Shown: piece after piece, positions 8,993 to 17,164 of the stretch | Layout: each line of letters starts with the position of its first letter | Numbering within the stretch: position 1 is the stretch's first letter | Source of the DNA: Erwinia rhapontici | GTDB lineage: Bacteria; Pseudomonadota; Gammaproteobacteria; Enterobacterales; Enterobacteriaceae | Assembly (NCBI RefSeq): GCF_012271765.1 | Contig: NZ_VRKO01000016.1 | Location: forward strand, 186,001-250,000 | Length of the DNA stretch: 64,000 nucleotides | Direction: 5' to 3' | Notes under the pieces: generated by a model | Databases searched by the model: none | The model's input: the letters and a program-made list of their open reading frames with translations, nothing else | What the model was told of the DNA's origin: nothing | Position numbers and translations under genes: made by a program

Positions 8993-9631
8993 ATGACCAC
9001 TCGTTTTACCGACACACTCCGTACACTGAGCCAGCCCATCTGGACACAGGCCGTCACGCATCGTTTTGTTCGCGAGCTCTATGATGGCAGCGTGGATCGC
9101 CAGGTGATGAGCACTTACCTCACCCAGGATCACCGTTTTCTCGACAGCTTCCTCACCTTAGTCGGATCGGCCATTGCCAGTGCCGACAGCCCCGCAGCCC
9201 GCCTGCGCTTTGGTCGCTGCGCCGGGGTTGTCTCCGGTGAAGAGAACACCTATTTTCTGCGCGCATTTGAGGCGCTGGACGTCAGCGCTGCGCAGCGCGA
9301 CGCCGAACCGGACACTTCTCCCACTGCGGGATTCAAGGCGATCATGCTGGAGGCCGCTGCCACGCGCTCCTATGCGGTGATCCTGACCGTACTCAATGTC
9401 GCCGAGTGGCTGTACCTCGACTGGGCGTCACAGGCCCCGCTGCCATTGCCTGCCAGTTTTGTTCACGCCGAGTGGATTATGTTGCACGATAACCCCGATT
9501 TCCGCGAATTTGTCGCCTTTTTACGTCAGGAGCTCGACCGTGTTGGCCCGGCACAGCAGGCGCAGTGTGAGGATTTCTTCCTGCGCGCCGTGACGCTGGA
9601 AAAGGCTTTCTTTGATGCGGCTTATCAATAA
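8993..9631 (+). CDS. TenA-family thiaminase/aminopyrimidine hydrolase (no catalytic Cys; TenA_E type)
   Basis: 212 residues, all-alpha TenA/PqqC fold. Family marks are LTQDHRFLDSF near residues 43-53, GEENTYFLRAFEAL and VLNVAEWLYLDWA. At the place where the classic enzyme has its catalytic Cys (as in the second copy at 48683-49384) this protein has no cysteine, so it fits the TenA_E class, in which a Glu is used. Such proteins salvage pyrimidine pieces of degraded thiamine; the exact substrate is not known. The TPP riboswitch directly upstream supports a thiamine role. It is probably monocistronic, with a terminator 22 bases after the stop. Confidence 0.87.
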   Translation: MTTRFTDTLRTLSQPIWTQAVTHRFVRELYDGSVDRQVMSTYLTQDHRFLDSFLTLVGSAIASADSPAARLRFGRCAGVVSGEENTYFLRAFEALDVSAAQRDAEPDTSPTAGFKAIMLEAAATRSYAVILTVLNVAEWLYLDWASQAPLPLPASFVHAEWIMLHDNPDFREFVAFLRQELDRVGPAQQAQCEDFFLRAVTLEKAFFDAAYQ

Positions 9632-9652
9632 ACAGATCTGATTATTCGCAGT

Positions 9653-9679
9653 GGCCGACCTTTTCGGGTCGGCCTTTTT
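9653..9679 (+). terminator. Rho-independent terminator after the TenA-family gene
   Basis: GGCCGACC (9653-9660) pairs with GGTCGGCC (9667-9674) and TTTTT follows. It also separates this gene from the convergent chemoreceptor. Confidence 0.9.
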
Positions 9680-9721
9680 GCCGGAGTGATAATGCCGTTG
9701 TGCAGGTTGATGAGACGACGC

Positions 9722-11044
9722 TTAATCGCTCTTTAACGCGGCGGTGACGTGGCCGATGGCGCGTAGCACATCGTCGGAACTGTCGCGTATATCAGCGATG
9801 ACGCCGCCGGCTTCCTGCGCCAGCTCCACGCCGCGATCGGCACGTTGCAGGTTTGAGGTAATGCCTTTCTGCGCTTTGCTCGCCAGCAGGTGATTTTGCT
9901 GCACCATCTGTTCGATTTCGGTGGTGGCGCGGTTGATGTTTTGCGCCAGCGTGCGCACTTCGTTGGCCACCACCGCGAAGCTGCGACCCTGCGTGCCTGC
10001 GCGGGCGGCTTCCACCGCCGCATTGAGGGCCAGCAGGTTGGTCTGATCGGCAATACGACGAATACTGGTCACGATCTGGCCGATATTGTCTGAGGAATCC
10101 CCGAGCCCGGTGATATCGCCAGAGATCCCGTGCAGTTCACCTGCCAGTTCATTCATGGTCTGCACGCTGTTGGCAATCACGCTGGCACCGCGTTTTGTGC
10201 TTTCGCTGGTTTGCAGCGCCGTTTGATAAGCCTGTTGGGCTGCATCACGCTCTAGCTGGTTTTTCTCAACCTGGGCGGTGACATCGGTGGCAAACTTCAC
10301 CACTTTATACAGCTCACCACTGTCGTCGAACACCGGGTTATAGGTCGCGCGCAGCCAGAGGGTAGACCCTTGCTTGTTGACGCGCTGAAACTGGCCGGAA
10401 ATAAACTCACCACGGTTGAGCTTCTGCCAGAACAGTGTGTATTCCGGGCTGCTGCGCAATGTTGCGGAACAGAACTGGCTGTGATGCGCACCGATAATTT
10501 CACTGGCGCGATATCCCATGGTTTTAAGAAAGTTATCGTTAGCTTTCAGCACTTCGCCTTTAAGGTTAAAGGCAATCACCGCCATTGAGCGCTCGATAGC
10601 ATTGGTCATTGCCCGTTGCTCCTGGGCATCCATAATGCGCGACGTGATGTCGGTAGCGAGCTTAATAATTTTGAACACGCGCCCGTTACGATCCCGCACC
10701 GGTACATAGTTGGCTTCGAGCCACACCGGACGGCCATTTTGCGCCACGCGCAGAAATTTATCGCTGAAACTTTCCCCGCGATTCAGCCGCATCCAGAAGT
10801 CCTGATACTGGCGCGACGCCAACAGGTCCGGCGTGCAAAACAGGCTGTGATGCTGCCCGACCACCTCATTCAGTTCGTAGCCCATTTTCTCAAGAAACAA
10901 GCTATTAGCCGTGATGATGGTGCCATCGGTCATGAATTCGATCATGGCGATAGAGTCTTTTAATGAGTCAAGCGTGGCAGAAGAGTGAGTGCGTTTCTGC
11001 CACGCAAGGCGTGACGTGATACCTGATGCAATAGTGGAAAACAT
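9722..11044 (-). CDS. Soluble double-PAS chemoreceptor, BdlA/Aer-like
   Basis: 440 residues without a membrane segment. Two PAS domains occur (about residues 25-145 and 150-265). Each has a matching pair of motifs ([16 protein letters not shown] and [16 protein letters not shown]) and a PAC-like end ([16 protein letters not shown]). They are followed by an MCP signalling domain with the hairpin tip [21 protein letters not shown]. The layout resembles Pseudomonas BdlA, a cytosolic energy or biofilm-dispersal sensor. No CheR-docking pentapeptide is seen at the C-terminus (ends TAALKSD). A sigma-28-type promoter lies upstream. The histidine pairs (HH) in both PAS domains could point to a haem-type cofactor, but this is only an inference. 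Confidence 0.88.
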   Translation of the reverse strand: MFSTIASGITSRLAWQKRTHSSATLDSLKDSIAMIEFMTDGTIITANSLFLEKMGYELNEVVGQHHSLFCTPDLLASRQYQDFWMRLNRGESFSDKFLRVAQNGRPVWLEANYVPVRDRNGRVFKIIKLATDITSRIMDAQEQRAMTNAIERSMAVIAFNLKGEVLKANDNFLKTMGYRASEIIGAHHSQFCSATLRSSPEYTLFWQKLNRGEFISGQFQRVNKQGSTLWLRATYNPVFDDSGELYKVVKFATDVTAQVEKNQLERDAAQQAYQTALQTSESTKRGASVIANSVQTMNELAGELHGISGDITGLGDSSDNIGQIVTSIRRIADQTNLLALNAAVEAARAGTQGRSFAVVANEVRTLAQNINRATTEIEQMVQQNHLLASKAQKGITSNLQRADRGVELAQEAGGVIADIRDSSDDVLRAIGHVTAALKSD

Positions 11045-11080
11045 GGTGGACCTTATTATTAGAGTTAGCTGTCCACAGGG

Positions 11081-11106
11081 TTATCGGCGGGAGGGGATAA
11101 ACATTC
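11081..11106 (-). promoter_or_regulatory. Candidate sigma-28 (FliA) promoter for the soluble chemoreceptor
   Basis: Read on the minus strand: GAATGTTT, 10 bases, then GCCGATAA. The -10 matches the FliA consensus GCCGATAA exactly and the -35 matches TAAAGTTT in 6 of 8 positions. The spacer is one base short of the usual 11. It ends 37 bases before the start codon. Confidence 0.7.
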
Positions 11107-11140
11107 AATCTTTGTTAATTTGCTCAGTGCCCTTTTCGGT

Positions 11141-11180
11141 CTGTCATGCTTCCATCACCCCTCTGTCATTAAACTTTCAT
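11141..11180 (+). promoter_or_regulatory. Tandem Pho boxes of the phnCDE operon
   Basis: Four 7-bp half-sites lie at exact 11-bp steps: CTGTCAT (11141), CCATCAC (11152), CTGTCAT (11163), CTTTCAT (11174). The consensus Pho box is CTGTCAT-N4-CTGTCAT. A possible -10 (TTAATA, 11192-11197) lies 11 bases after the last half-site, the usual PhoB-promoter geometry. Phosphate starvation should therefore induce phnC-phnE2. Confidence 0.9.
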
Positions 11181-11239
11181 CGCACAGGTGGTTAATAGGG
11201 CGCACAGCGGATAACGCGCAACCTGATAATGGACAACAC

Positions 11240-12088
11240 ATGGCACAGGCATTGTTAAAAATTGCCCCCCAGCAGCAGGCGATCCCCCACGCGGAGCATC
11301 GTGCAAAAGTGCTGGCAGTGAATGGACTCGGAAAATCATACGGCACACAGACGCGCGTCTTGCAGGACATTAACTTTGACCTGCACGCCGGTGAACTGGT
11401 GGCGGTGATTGGTCGCAGCGGCGCAGGAAAATCAACGCTGCTGCATGTGCTGAATGGCACCCTCCCGGCCAGCGAAGGCGCCATCCTTCACTTCAATGAT
11501 CATGGCAAACAACAGAACATTGTTGAGCTGAATACCCGGCAGATGCGCCAGTGGCGCAGCGAGTGCGGCATGATCTTCCAGGATTTCTGCCTGGTACCGC
11601 GGCTGGATGTGCTGACCAATGTCCTGCTGGGCCGTCTGAGCCAGACCTCGACGCTGAAATCCTTCTTTAAAATCTTCCCCGATGCCGATCGTGCCCGCGC
11701 TATCGGCCTGCTGGAGTGGCTGAACATGCTGCCTCAGGCCTTGCAGCGGGCAGAAAATCTCTCCGGTGGACAGATGCAGCGTGTGGCGATCTGCCGTGCG
11801 TTGATGCAGAACCCGAAGATTTTGCTGGCCGATGAGCCGGTTGCCTCGCTCGACCCAAAAAATACCCGGCGCATTATGGATGTGCTGCGTCAGGTGAGTG
11901 AAAACGGCATCAGCGTGATGGTGAACCTGCACTCGGTGGAGCTGGTGAAAGAATATTGTACGCGTGCCATTGGCGTTGCTAAGGGCCGCATTGTGTTTGA
12001 CGGCCATCCGTCAGAACTGACCGATGATCTTTTGCATGTGTTGTATGGCGACGAAAACTCTGAACTTAACGATGCCCATCACGGCTGA
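11240..12088 (+). CDS. phnC: PhnC, phosphonate ABC transporter ATPase
   Basis: 282 residues from ATG 11240 (GGA upstream). An in-frame reading from 11120 would run through the Pho boxes and is rejected. Walker A is GRSGAGKST, the signature [15 protein letters not shown], Walker [13 protein letters not shown] and the switch His NLHSVEL. The roughly 35-residue N-terminal extension before the ABC domain is longer than in E. coli PhnC (262 aa). It drives uptake of phosphonates through PhnE1/E2 with PhnD. First gene of a four-gene operon. Confidence 0.93.
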   Translation: MAQALLKIAPQQQAIPHAEHRAKVLAVNGLGKSYGTQTRVLQDINFDLHAGELVAVIGRSGAGKSTLLHVLNGTLPASEGAILHFNDHGKQQNIVELNTRQMRQWRSECGMIFQDFCLVPRLDVLTNVLLGRLSQTSTLKSFFKIFPDADRARAIGLLEWLNMLPQALQRAENLSGGQMQRVAICRALMQNPKILLADEPVASLDPKNTRRIMDVLRQVSENGISVMVNLHSVELVKEYCTRAIGVAKGRIVFDGHPSELTDDLLHVLYGDENSELNDAHHG

Positions 12089-12145
12089 CGGTCACACCGC
12101 AGGCATGACGGGTAATAACACTTTTATGGGACACGGAACTCAGCA

Positions 12146-13069
12146 ATGAAAAAAATGATTCTCGCAGCAGTAATCGGTAGTCTGATGGCAGCTAACGTCT
12201 CTGCCGCTGACGCACCGAAAGAACTGAATTTAGGTATCCTCGGCGGCCAGAATGCCACGCAGCAGATTGGTGATAACCAGTGCGTGAAAGATTTCTTCGA
12301 TAAAGAGCTGAACGTTGATACCAAACTGCGTAATTCGTCTGACTATTCTGGTGTGATCCAGGGCCTGATCGGCGGCAAAGTGGATATGGTGCTGAGCATG
12401 TCACCGTCATCGTATGCCTCGGTCTACATCAATGACCCGAAAGCTGTCGATGTGGTTGGCATTGTGGTGGATGACGCCGATAAATCACGCGGCTATCACT
12501 CTGTTGTCGTTGTGAAAGCGGACAGTCCGTACAAAACACTGGCCGACCTGAAAGGCAAATCATTTGGTATGGCCGACCCGGATTCCACTTCCGGCTTCCT
12601 GATCCCGAACGAAAGCTTCAAGAAAGAGTTTGGCGGTTCGGTGGATGACAAATACAAAGGCCACTTCTCCAGCGTGACCTTCTCCGGCGGCCACGAGCAG
12701 GATGTACTGGGCGTGCTGAACGGTCAGTTCGAAGGCGCAGTGACCTGGGCCTCGATGATCGGCGATTACAACACCGGTTACACCAGCGGTGCATTCACCC
12801 GAATGATCCGTGCCGGTAACCCGGACCTGATGAAGAAAATTCGTATCATCTGGCAGTCACCGCTGATCCCGAACGGTCCGGTGCTGGTGAGCAACAAGCT
12901 GCCTGCTGATTTTAAAGCGAAGCTGGTCACGGCTATCAAAAAGCTGGATACCGAACATCACAGCTGCTTCGTCAAAGCCGTGGGTGGCGCCCAGCATATC
13001 GGCCCGGCTACCGTGGCTGATTATCAGGCGATCATCGATATGAAACGTGCGCTGACCAAAGCCCGTTAA
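12146..13069 (+). CDS. phnD: PhnD, periplasmic phosphonate-binding protein
   Basis: 307 residues with a Sec signal peptide (MKKMILAAVIGSLMAANVSA, cut before ADAPKE). The mature part belongs to the PhnD/SsuA/transferrin-like group: LNLGILGGQNATQQIGDNQC, then the typical KADSPYKTLADLKGKSFGMADPDSTSGFLIP, whose STSG loop contacts the phosphonate group. It is somewhat shorter than E. coli PhnD (338 aa). The gap after phnC is 57 bases. An intercistronic hairpin follows. Confidence 0.93.
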   Translation: MKKMILAAVIGSLMAANVSAADAPKELNLGILGGQNATQQIGDNQCVKDFFDKELNVDTKLRNSSDYSGVIQGLIGGKVDMVLSMSPSSYASVYINDPKAVDVVGIVVDDADKSRGYHSVVVVKADSPYKTLADLKGKSFGMADPDSTSGFLIPNESFKKEFGGSVDDKYKGHFSSVTFSGGHEQDVLGVLNGQFEGAVTWASMIGDYNTGYTSGAFTRMIRAGNPDLMKKIRIIWQSPLIPNGPVLVSNKLPADFKAKLVTAIKKLDTEHHSCFVKAVGGAQHIGPATVADYQAIIDMKRALTKAR

Positions 13070-13093
13070 TCACCCGTTCTCTTCTCCGCTGAT

Positions 13094-13117
13094 AAGGGTC
13101 GACTGCCGTCGACCCTT
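13094..13117 (+). promoter_or_regulatory. Intercistronic hairpin between phnD and phnE1
   Basis: AAGGGTCGAC and GTCGACCCTT form a perfect 10-bp stem with a TGCC loop and no following T-run. Such hairpins often protect the 3' end of a highly made binding-protein message; that function is inferred. Confidence 0.65.
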
Positions 13118-13132
13118 CACTCAGGTATCCGC

Positions 13133-14002
13133 ATGACACATCCCGATTTTGAACGCTATTACCAGCAGATCCGCGGTAAGCAGAAGCGCGACACGCTGCT
13201 GTGGTCCCTGACGCTGCTGGTGCTGTACCTCGCCTCCGGCCAGATGGCGGAATTTAATCTGCACACCATATGGGTGTCGTTGCCGCACTTTTTCGATTAC
13301 CTCGCGGAAACCGTGCCCACGCTGAGCGCCTCACGCTTGTTTGCCGACAGCCATACGGAAGGCTCACTGGCTTACTGGGGCTATCGTCTGCCTATTCAGC
13401 TGCCGCTGATTTGGGAAACACTGCAACTGGCGCTGGCCGCGACCCTGGCATCGGTGATGGTGGCGGGCGTATTGGCCTTTTTCGCTGCCAGCAACACCCA
13501 AACACCGCGCAGCGTGAGTTTCGCCATTCGTACCTGTGTGGCTTTCCTGCGTACCATGCCGGAACTGGCGTGGGCAGTGATGTTTGTTATGGCGTTTGGT
13601 ATTGGCGTGATCCCGGGCTTTCTGGCACTGGCGCTGCACACCATTGGCAGCCTGACCAAACTGTTCTATGAAGCGATTGAAAGTGCGTCAGATAAACCGG
13701 TGCGCGGCCTGGCATCCTGCGGGGCATCGTCGTTGCAGCGTATGCGTTTCGCGCTCTGGCCGCAGGTCAAACCGGTGTTTCTCTCGTATGGTTTTATGCG
13801 TTTTGAGGTCAATTTCCGTCAGTCCACGATCCTCGGACTGGTGGGGGCGGGGGGCATCGGCCAGGAGCTGATGACCAACATCAAACTGGACCGTTATGAC
13901 CAGGTCAGTATGACGCTGATTCTGATTATTGTGGTGGTCTCGCTGCTGGATATGGTGTCCGGACGGGTGCGTCAGCGTGTTGTGGAAGGAAACCGCTCAT
14001 GA
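13133..14002 (+). CDS. phnE: PhnE1, phosphonate ABC permease
   Basis: 289 residues. Hydrophobic segments and the BPD_transp_1 EAA loop (EAIESASDKPVRGLASCGASSLQRMRFALWPQ region) mark it as a binding-protein-dependent permease of the PhnE family. It overlaps the next permease gene by four bases (ATGA). A second PhnE follows, so the channel is probably a PhnE1-PhnE2 heterodimer, as in several phosphonate transporters, rather than the single PhnE of E. coli. Confidence 0.92.
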   Translation: MTHPDFERYYQQIRGKQKRDTLLWSLTLLVLYLASGQMAEFNLHTIWVSLPHFFDYLAETVPTLSASRLFADSHTEGSLAYWGYRLPIQLPLIWETLQLALAATLASVMVAGVLAFFAASNTQTPRSVSFAIRTCVAFLRTMPELAWAVMFVMAFGIGVIPGFLALALHTIGSLTKLFYEAIESASDKPVRGLASCGASSLQRMRFALWPQVKPVFLSYGFMRFEVNFRQSTILGLVGAGGIGQELMTNIKLDRYDQVSMTLILIIVVVSLLDMVSGRVRQRVVEGNRS

Positions 14003-14883
14003 TGGGATTAATCGGCAGTGACAAGCTGGAAGGCATGAAGCAGCAGCATCAGGCGCTGTTTGCCATTCAGCGCAGCTACCTGAGGCGCATCGGGCTGATT
14101 GCGGCAGCCATCCTGCTTTACTACGTGTTTTTCTTCACCCAGTTTGGCATCAGCTGGCAGCAGCTCACTATTGGCTTAGGCCAGCTGGCGCACTATTTTA
14201 TGCGCATGTTTGTCTGGCATGACGTGGCGAACTGGCCGTTTGCCTACTATTTCAGCCAGATCTTTATCACGCTGGCGATTGTCTTCGCCGGTACGATCAC
14301 CGCCACACTGCTGGCCTTACCGCTGTCATTTCTTGCAGCACGCAACGTGATGGCCACGCCTGTGCTGCGTCCGGTGGCGCTGGTGGTTCGTCGCCTGCTG
14401 GATATCCTGCGCGGAATTGATATGGCAATCTGGGGGCTGATTTTCGTGCGTGCTGTCGGCATGGGGCCGCTGGCCGGGGTGCTGGCGATTATCATGCAGG
14501 ATGTCGGGCTGCTGGGGAAACTTTACGCGGAAGGGCATGAAGCCGTGGAACGTTCACCAGGACGCGGGTTAAATGCGGTGGGGGCCAACAGCCTGCAAAA
14601 ACATCGTTACGGTATTTTCACCCAGTCATTCCCGGCGTTTCTGGCGCTGAGCCTGTATCAAATTGAGTCGAATACCCGATCAGCGGCCGTGCTGGGCTTT
14701 GTCGGCGCTGGCGGTATCGGCCTGGTGTATGCCGAAAATATGCGCCTGTGGAACTGGGATGTGGTGATGTTTATTACCCTGATCATGGTCGTGATCGTAA
14801 TGATCATGGACCATCTCTCGGCGAAACTACGCAAACGCTATATCAGCGGGCAACCCGTGCCGCTGTTTACGCCAGAAAAATAG
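13999..14883 (+). CDS. phnE: PhnE2, phosphonate ABC permease
   Basis: 294 residues with the same permease fold and EAA loop (EGHEAVERSPGRGLNAVGANSLQKHRY). The sixth-helix motif GFVGAGGIGLVYAENMRLWNWD parallels LGLVGAGGIGQELMTNIKLDRYD in PhnE1. The two proteins are clearly paralogous but diverged. The most likely start is ATG 13999, overlapping phnE1; a second ATG at 14002 is also possible. Last gene of the importer operon. Confidence 0.92.
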   Translation: MMGLIGSDKLEGMKQQHQALFAIQRSYLRRIGLIAAAILLYYVFFFTQFGISWQQLTIGLGQLAHYFMRMFVWHDVANWPFAYYFSQIFITLAIVFAGTITATLLALPLSFLAARNVMATPVLRPVALVVRRLLDILRGIDMAIWGLIFVRAVGMGPLAGVLAIIMQDVGLLGKLYAEGHEAVERSPGRGLNAVGANSLQKHRYGIFTQSFPAFLALSLYQIESNTRSAAVLGFVGAGGIGLVYAENMRLWNWDVVMFITLIMVVIVMIMDHLSAKLRKRYISGQPVPLFTPEK

Positions 14884-14900
14884 CGTAAGGACCCTCTGTT

Positions 14901-14949
14901 TGTAGGGGTGGGGCAAGCCCCGCCCGGGTCAGACATGTCTGACCCCTAC
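14901..14949. repeat. REP-like double palindrome after phnE2
   Basis: It begins GTAGGGGTGGGGCAAGCCCC and ends GACCCCTAC. It contains GGGGCAAGCCCC and GGGTCAGACATGTCTGACCC, which form two adjacent hairpins, and the outer GTAGGGGT/ACCCCTAC ends also pair. It belongs with the palindromes after phnN and at 22292. Confidence 0.75.
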
Positions 14950-15137
14950 GATACAGCGTTCCACCACAGCTTATTCAGCGTGTAATAGCGGGCATCAGGA
15001 TCGGGTTGCTTCTCCCATGCATATGCGGCTGCACTTCGGCATGCCAGCGTGGCATTCTGTGCTCAGTTCCACACCAGGGGATGCTGGGGGGAAAGATGTG
15101 GCTGACGGCGAGGATAGTCGGTCGTTTCGCGAGTCAT
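14946..15137 (-). pseudogene. Small reading frame broken by an in-frame stop (unrecognised)
   Basis: On the minus strand an ATG at 15137 has a strong ribosome site (AGGAG, 6 bases before) and codes for 24 residues, MTRETTDYPRRQPHLSPQHP then LVWN. A TGA follows at 15063-15065. The same frame continues open for 38 more codons (with AYAWEKQPDPDARYYTLNKL and then WWNA) to a TAG at 14946. It could be a decayed gene of about 62 codons or a short peptide gene plus chance reading. No family was recognised. Confidence 0.4.
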
Positions 15138-15220
15138 TGACAGCTCCTGTTCAGGACAATAACGGGTGAATGGAGGGCGATGGCAGGCAGTTCAGCCAGA
15201 CGCTAAGCGTAGACGAAAAA

Positions 15221-15538
15221 CCCCGCTATGAGGGCATAGCGCTGAGGGATCCCCACAAAACAAGACCTGCATTATTGGCAGCCACCTTCTTTAATCCTGA
15301 TTCAAATCAATCCGCAGAGGCTGTCACAAGGTGGGGGTTGTAATACCCACAGCGAGCAGACGTTCTGCGGGGATGGGGCCAGTTTGAGGTAAGCCGGACG
15401 TCACGCGGCAGGGACGCCGCGTGCCGAGGCCCGCATGGATGCGTCTTTTGCCGATCCGGCGTGCTCAAACTGGCCTCAGACCTGAAGCCGAATGATCAGC
15501 CATTCATTTTTGTGGGAATACCTCAGGGCATAGCGGGG
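15221..15538. repeat. Dispersed structured repeat R1, copy A (with terminal inverted repeats)
   Basis: The ends are inverted: CCCCGCTATG then CTGAGGGATCCCCACAAAA on the left, answered by TTTTTGTGGGAATACCTCAG and GCATAGCGGGG on the right. The core has a long stem GGCCAGTTTGAG (15377-15388) with CTCAAACTGGCC (15464-15475). Inside it are a hairpin CACGCGGC/GCCGCGTG (15402-15423) and a GCCGGA/TCCGGC pairing. Related copies are at 22357-22532 and 59692-59922. No coding potential is evident. It occupies most of the gap between phnE2 and the TetR gene. Confidence 0.85.
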
Positions 15539-15576
15539 TAATTGTGAGTTGTACCGATTTAAATGGGCTGTAGAGA

Positions 15577-16215
15577 TTAGCGCTCAGGGCGCAGATAACG
15601 CAGCGTGGCATCCACCACTAACCGGCGGTTACGCGCCAGGCTCTGCTGTTCGGTTTCATTGCCGCCAAACAGCGTATGGAAGGTGTAATGGTTGCCGACG
15701 TTGTGGAAGCTGATGCTGCTGATCAGGCGGTGAACGTCCACGGTGGTGACATGCGGATCAAACTCACCGCTCTGTTTTCCGCGTATCAGTACCGCATCCA
15801 GTACATCCAGCGCGCTTTGGTTCAGCGTTTTGATCGTCTCTGACTGGCGAATATAGCGGCCACGCATCAGGTTCTCACTGCAGATCAGGCGCATAAAATC
15901 GGGATGCGAAATGTGATAATCGAAGCTGGCTTCCGCCAGGCGGGCAATGGCCATGCCTGGTGACATCTCGGCCAGATTCAGGCCGGTCTCATGCTGGCGG
16001 ATCTCGCGATACACCAGGTGCAGAACCTCGATATACAGCTGCTCTTTATTGGTGAAGTGATACACCACCATTCGCTTGGTGGTCTGCGCATCCTCGGCAA
16101 TCTGCTCCATACGTGCACCCTGTAAGCCGAATTCAGCAAAGGTGGTGAGGGCGCTGGCGAGGATGCGTTTCTTTAACCCTTCCGGATCGTTTTTACGTTT
16201 GACGGGGGCTGGCAT
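15577..16215 (-). CDS. TetR-family transcriptional regulator
   Basis: 212 residues. The N-terminal TetR helix-turn-helix (residues ~14-60) is plain: KKRILASALTTFAEFGLQGARMEQIAEDAQTTKRMVVYHFTNKEQLY. The C-terminal part (HPDFMRLICSENLMRGRYI) resembles the TetR_C group that includes RutR-like regulators. The target is not evident: it stands alone between repeat R1 and the HigBA pair. The 5' region to 16413 holds the promoter of the divergent higBA pair. Confidence 0.88.
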   Translation of the reverse strand: MPAPVKRKNDPEGLKKRILASALTTFAEFGLQGARMEQIAEDAQTTKRMVVYHFTNKEQLYIEVLHLVYREIRQHETGLNLAEMSPGMAIARLAEASFDYHISHPDFMRLICSENLMRGRYIRQSETIKTLNQSALDVLDAVLIRGKQSGEFDPHVTTVDVHRLISSISFHNVGNHYTFHTLFGGNETEQQSLARNRRLVVDATLRYLRPER

Positions 16216-16349
16216 AGTGAATCTATATCCATCATTTTCAGTGGAAACCGCCGCCAGAGTAGCGCCTGAGGCGCTGATTTACAAATAGTGCCTCGCAAAA
16301 TCGCCGTCACCAAATAGCCAGATAAACCGGTCTGCGATAAAATAATCGT

Positions 16350-16385
16350 TCACATATTGTGACCATGAAGGGATGTCTGTATACT
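16350..16385 (+). promoter_or_regulatory. higBA promoter with overlapping inverted repeat
   Basis: TTGTGA (16357-16362) and TATACT (16380-16385) are 17 bases apart, a good sigma-70 promoter. The perfect inverted repeat TCACA-TAT-TGTGA (16350-16362) overlaps the -35 and is a plausible HigA autorepression site. The site assignment is inferred from position. Confidence 0.6.
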
Positions 16386-16413
16386 TTGCAACCATGATAA
16401 CGAAGAGGGATCT

Positions 16414-16725
16414 ATGCGTGTTATCTCAAGACGACCGTTTATCGAGGCTGCCCGCTGCTATCCGAACGCAGCACTCTCGCTTGATGATATCTGGAGGGTA
16501 CTGAACTCAAGGGATTACATTACACCTGAGCAGTTGAAAGCCCAGTTTGCCTCACTGGACAGATTCAAGTATCGGCGTAAATGGTGGGTCATCAATGCCG
16601 CGGGGAACCACCTGCGCATCATTACCTATATCAAGTTTGAGACACAAAATGTATTTATTAAGCATATTGTTACGCACGATGAATACGACAGGTTAACGGA
16701 CTACTATCGGAGGCACCCGGAATGA
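16414..16725 (+). CDS. higB: HigB-type mRNA interferase toxin
   Basis: 103 residues, close to E. coli HigB (YgjN, 104 aa). Typical motifs are LDDIWRVLN, YRRKWWVINAAGNHLRIITYI and the C-terminal FIKHIVTHDEYDRL. This RelE-fold toxin cuts mRNA on the ribosome. It is made first, with the antitoxin second, overlapping by four bases (ATGA), as usual for hig pairs. It appears intact. Confidence 0.93.
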   Translation: MRVISRRPFIEAARCYPNAALSLDDIWRVLNSRDYITPEQLKAQFASLDRFKYRRKWWVINAAGNHLRIITYIKFETQNVFIKHIVTHDEYDRLTDYYRRHPE

Positions 16726-17153
16726 GGGTTGCAGAAAAAAAATTTCATACCGCACTCAGTGCCAGTGCTGCACTGATTCATGCGATTCCTTTCCTTGGTC
16801 GTCAAGCAACCACACATGACTATGAAGAGGCACTGGTGCTGGTGGAGTACCTGATCGATCACGATGATGAAAATCCACTGATCGATATTCTGGCGAAGAA
16901 AATTTCCGCCTGGGAAAATGTTGCACCGGCATTCGCGGATTTTAATGCGCGTATTGATGCAACACCGCGCGAACTGGCAGTACTGCGGGTTTTAATGGAT
17001 CAGCATGGCCTGAACCAGAGCAGCTTCCAACAGGAGATTGGCAGCCGCTCGCTGGTGAGTATGATCATGAGTGGCCAGCGGGCCTTAACGCTGGAACATA
17101 TGAGAGCGCTGGCGAAACGGTTCAGCATTCCGCTTGCCACTTTTATCGAATAA
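16722..17153 (+). CDS. higA: HigA-type antitoxin with helix-turn-helix
   Basis: 143 residues (E. coli YgjM 138). The N-terminal half (EEALVLVEYLIDHDDENPLIDILAKKI) is the HigA toxin-binding part. The C-terminal XRE helix-turn-helix (HGLNQSSFQQEIGSRSLVSMIMSGQRALTLEHMRALAKRF) binds DNA. It neutralises HigB and represses the pair's promoter. Confidence 0.93.
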   Translation: MRVAEKKFHTALSASAALIHAIPFLGRQATTHDYEEALVLVEYLIDHDDENPLIDILAKKISAWENVAPAFADFNARIDATPRELAVLRVLMDQHGLNQSSFQQEIGSRSLVSMIMSGQRALTLEHMRALAKRFSIPLATFIE

Positions 17154-17164
17154 TAGCGGGCTGA

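Noticed and set aside
13094..13117. Terminator ending the phn importer operon after phnD
   Set aside because: The stem is perfect but has no T-run and phnE1 follows 15 bases later, so it is more likely an intercistronic stabilising hairpin.
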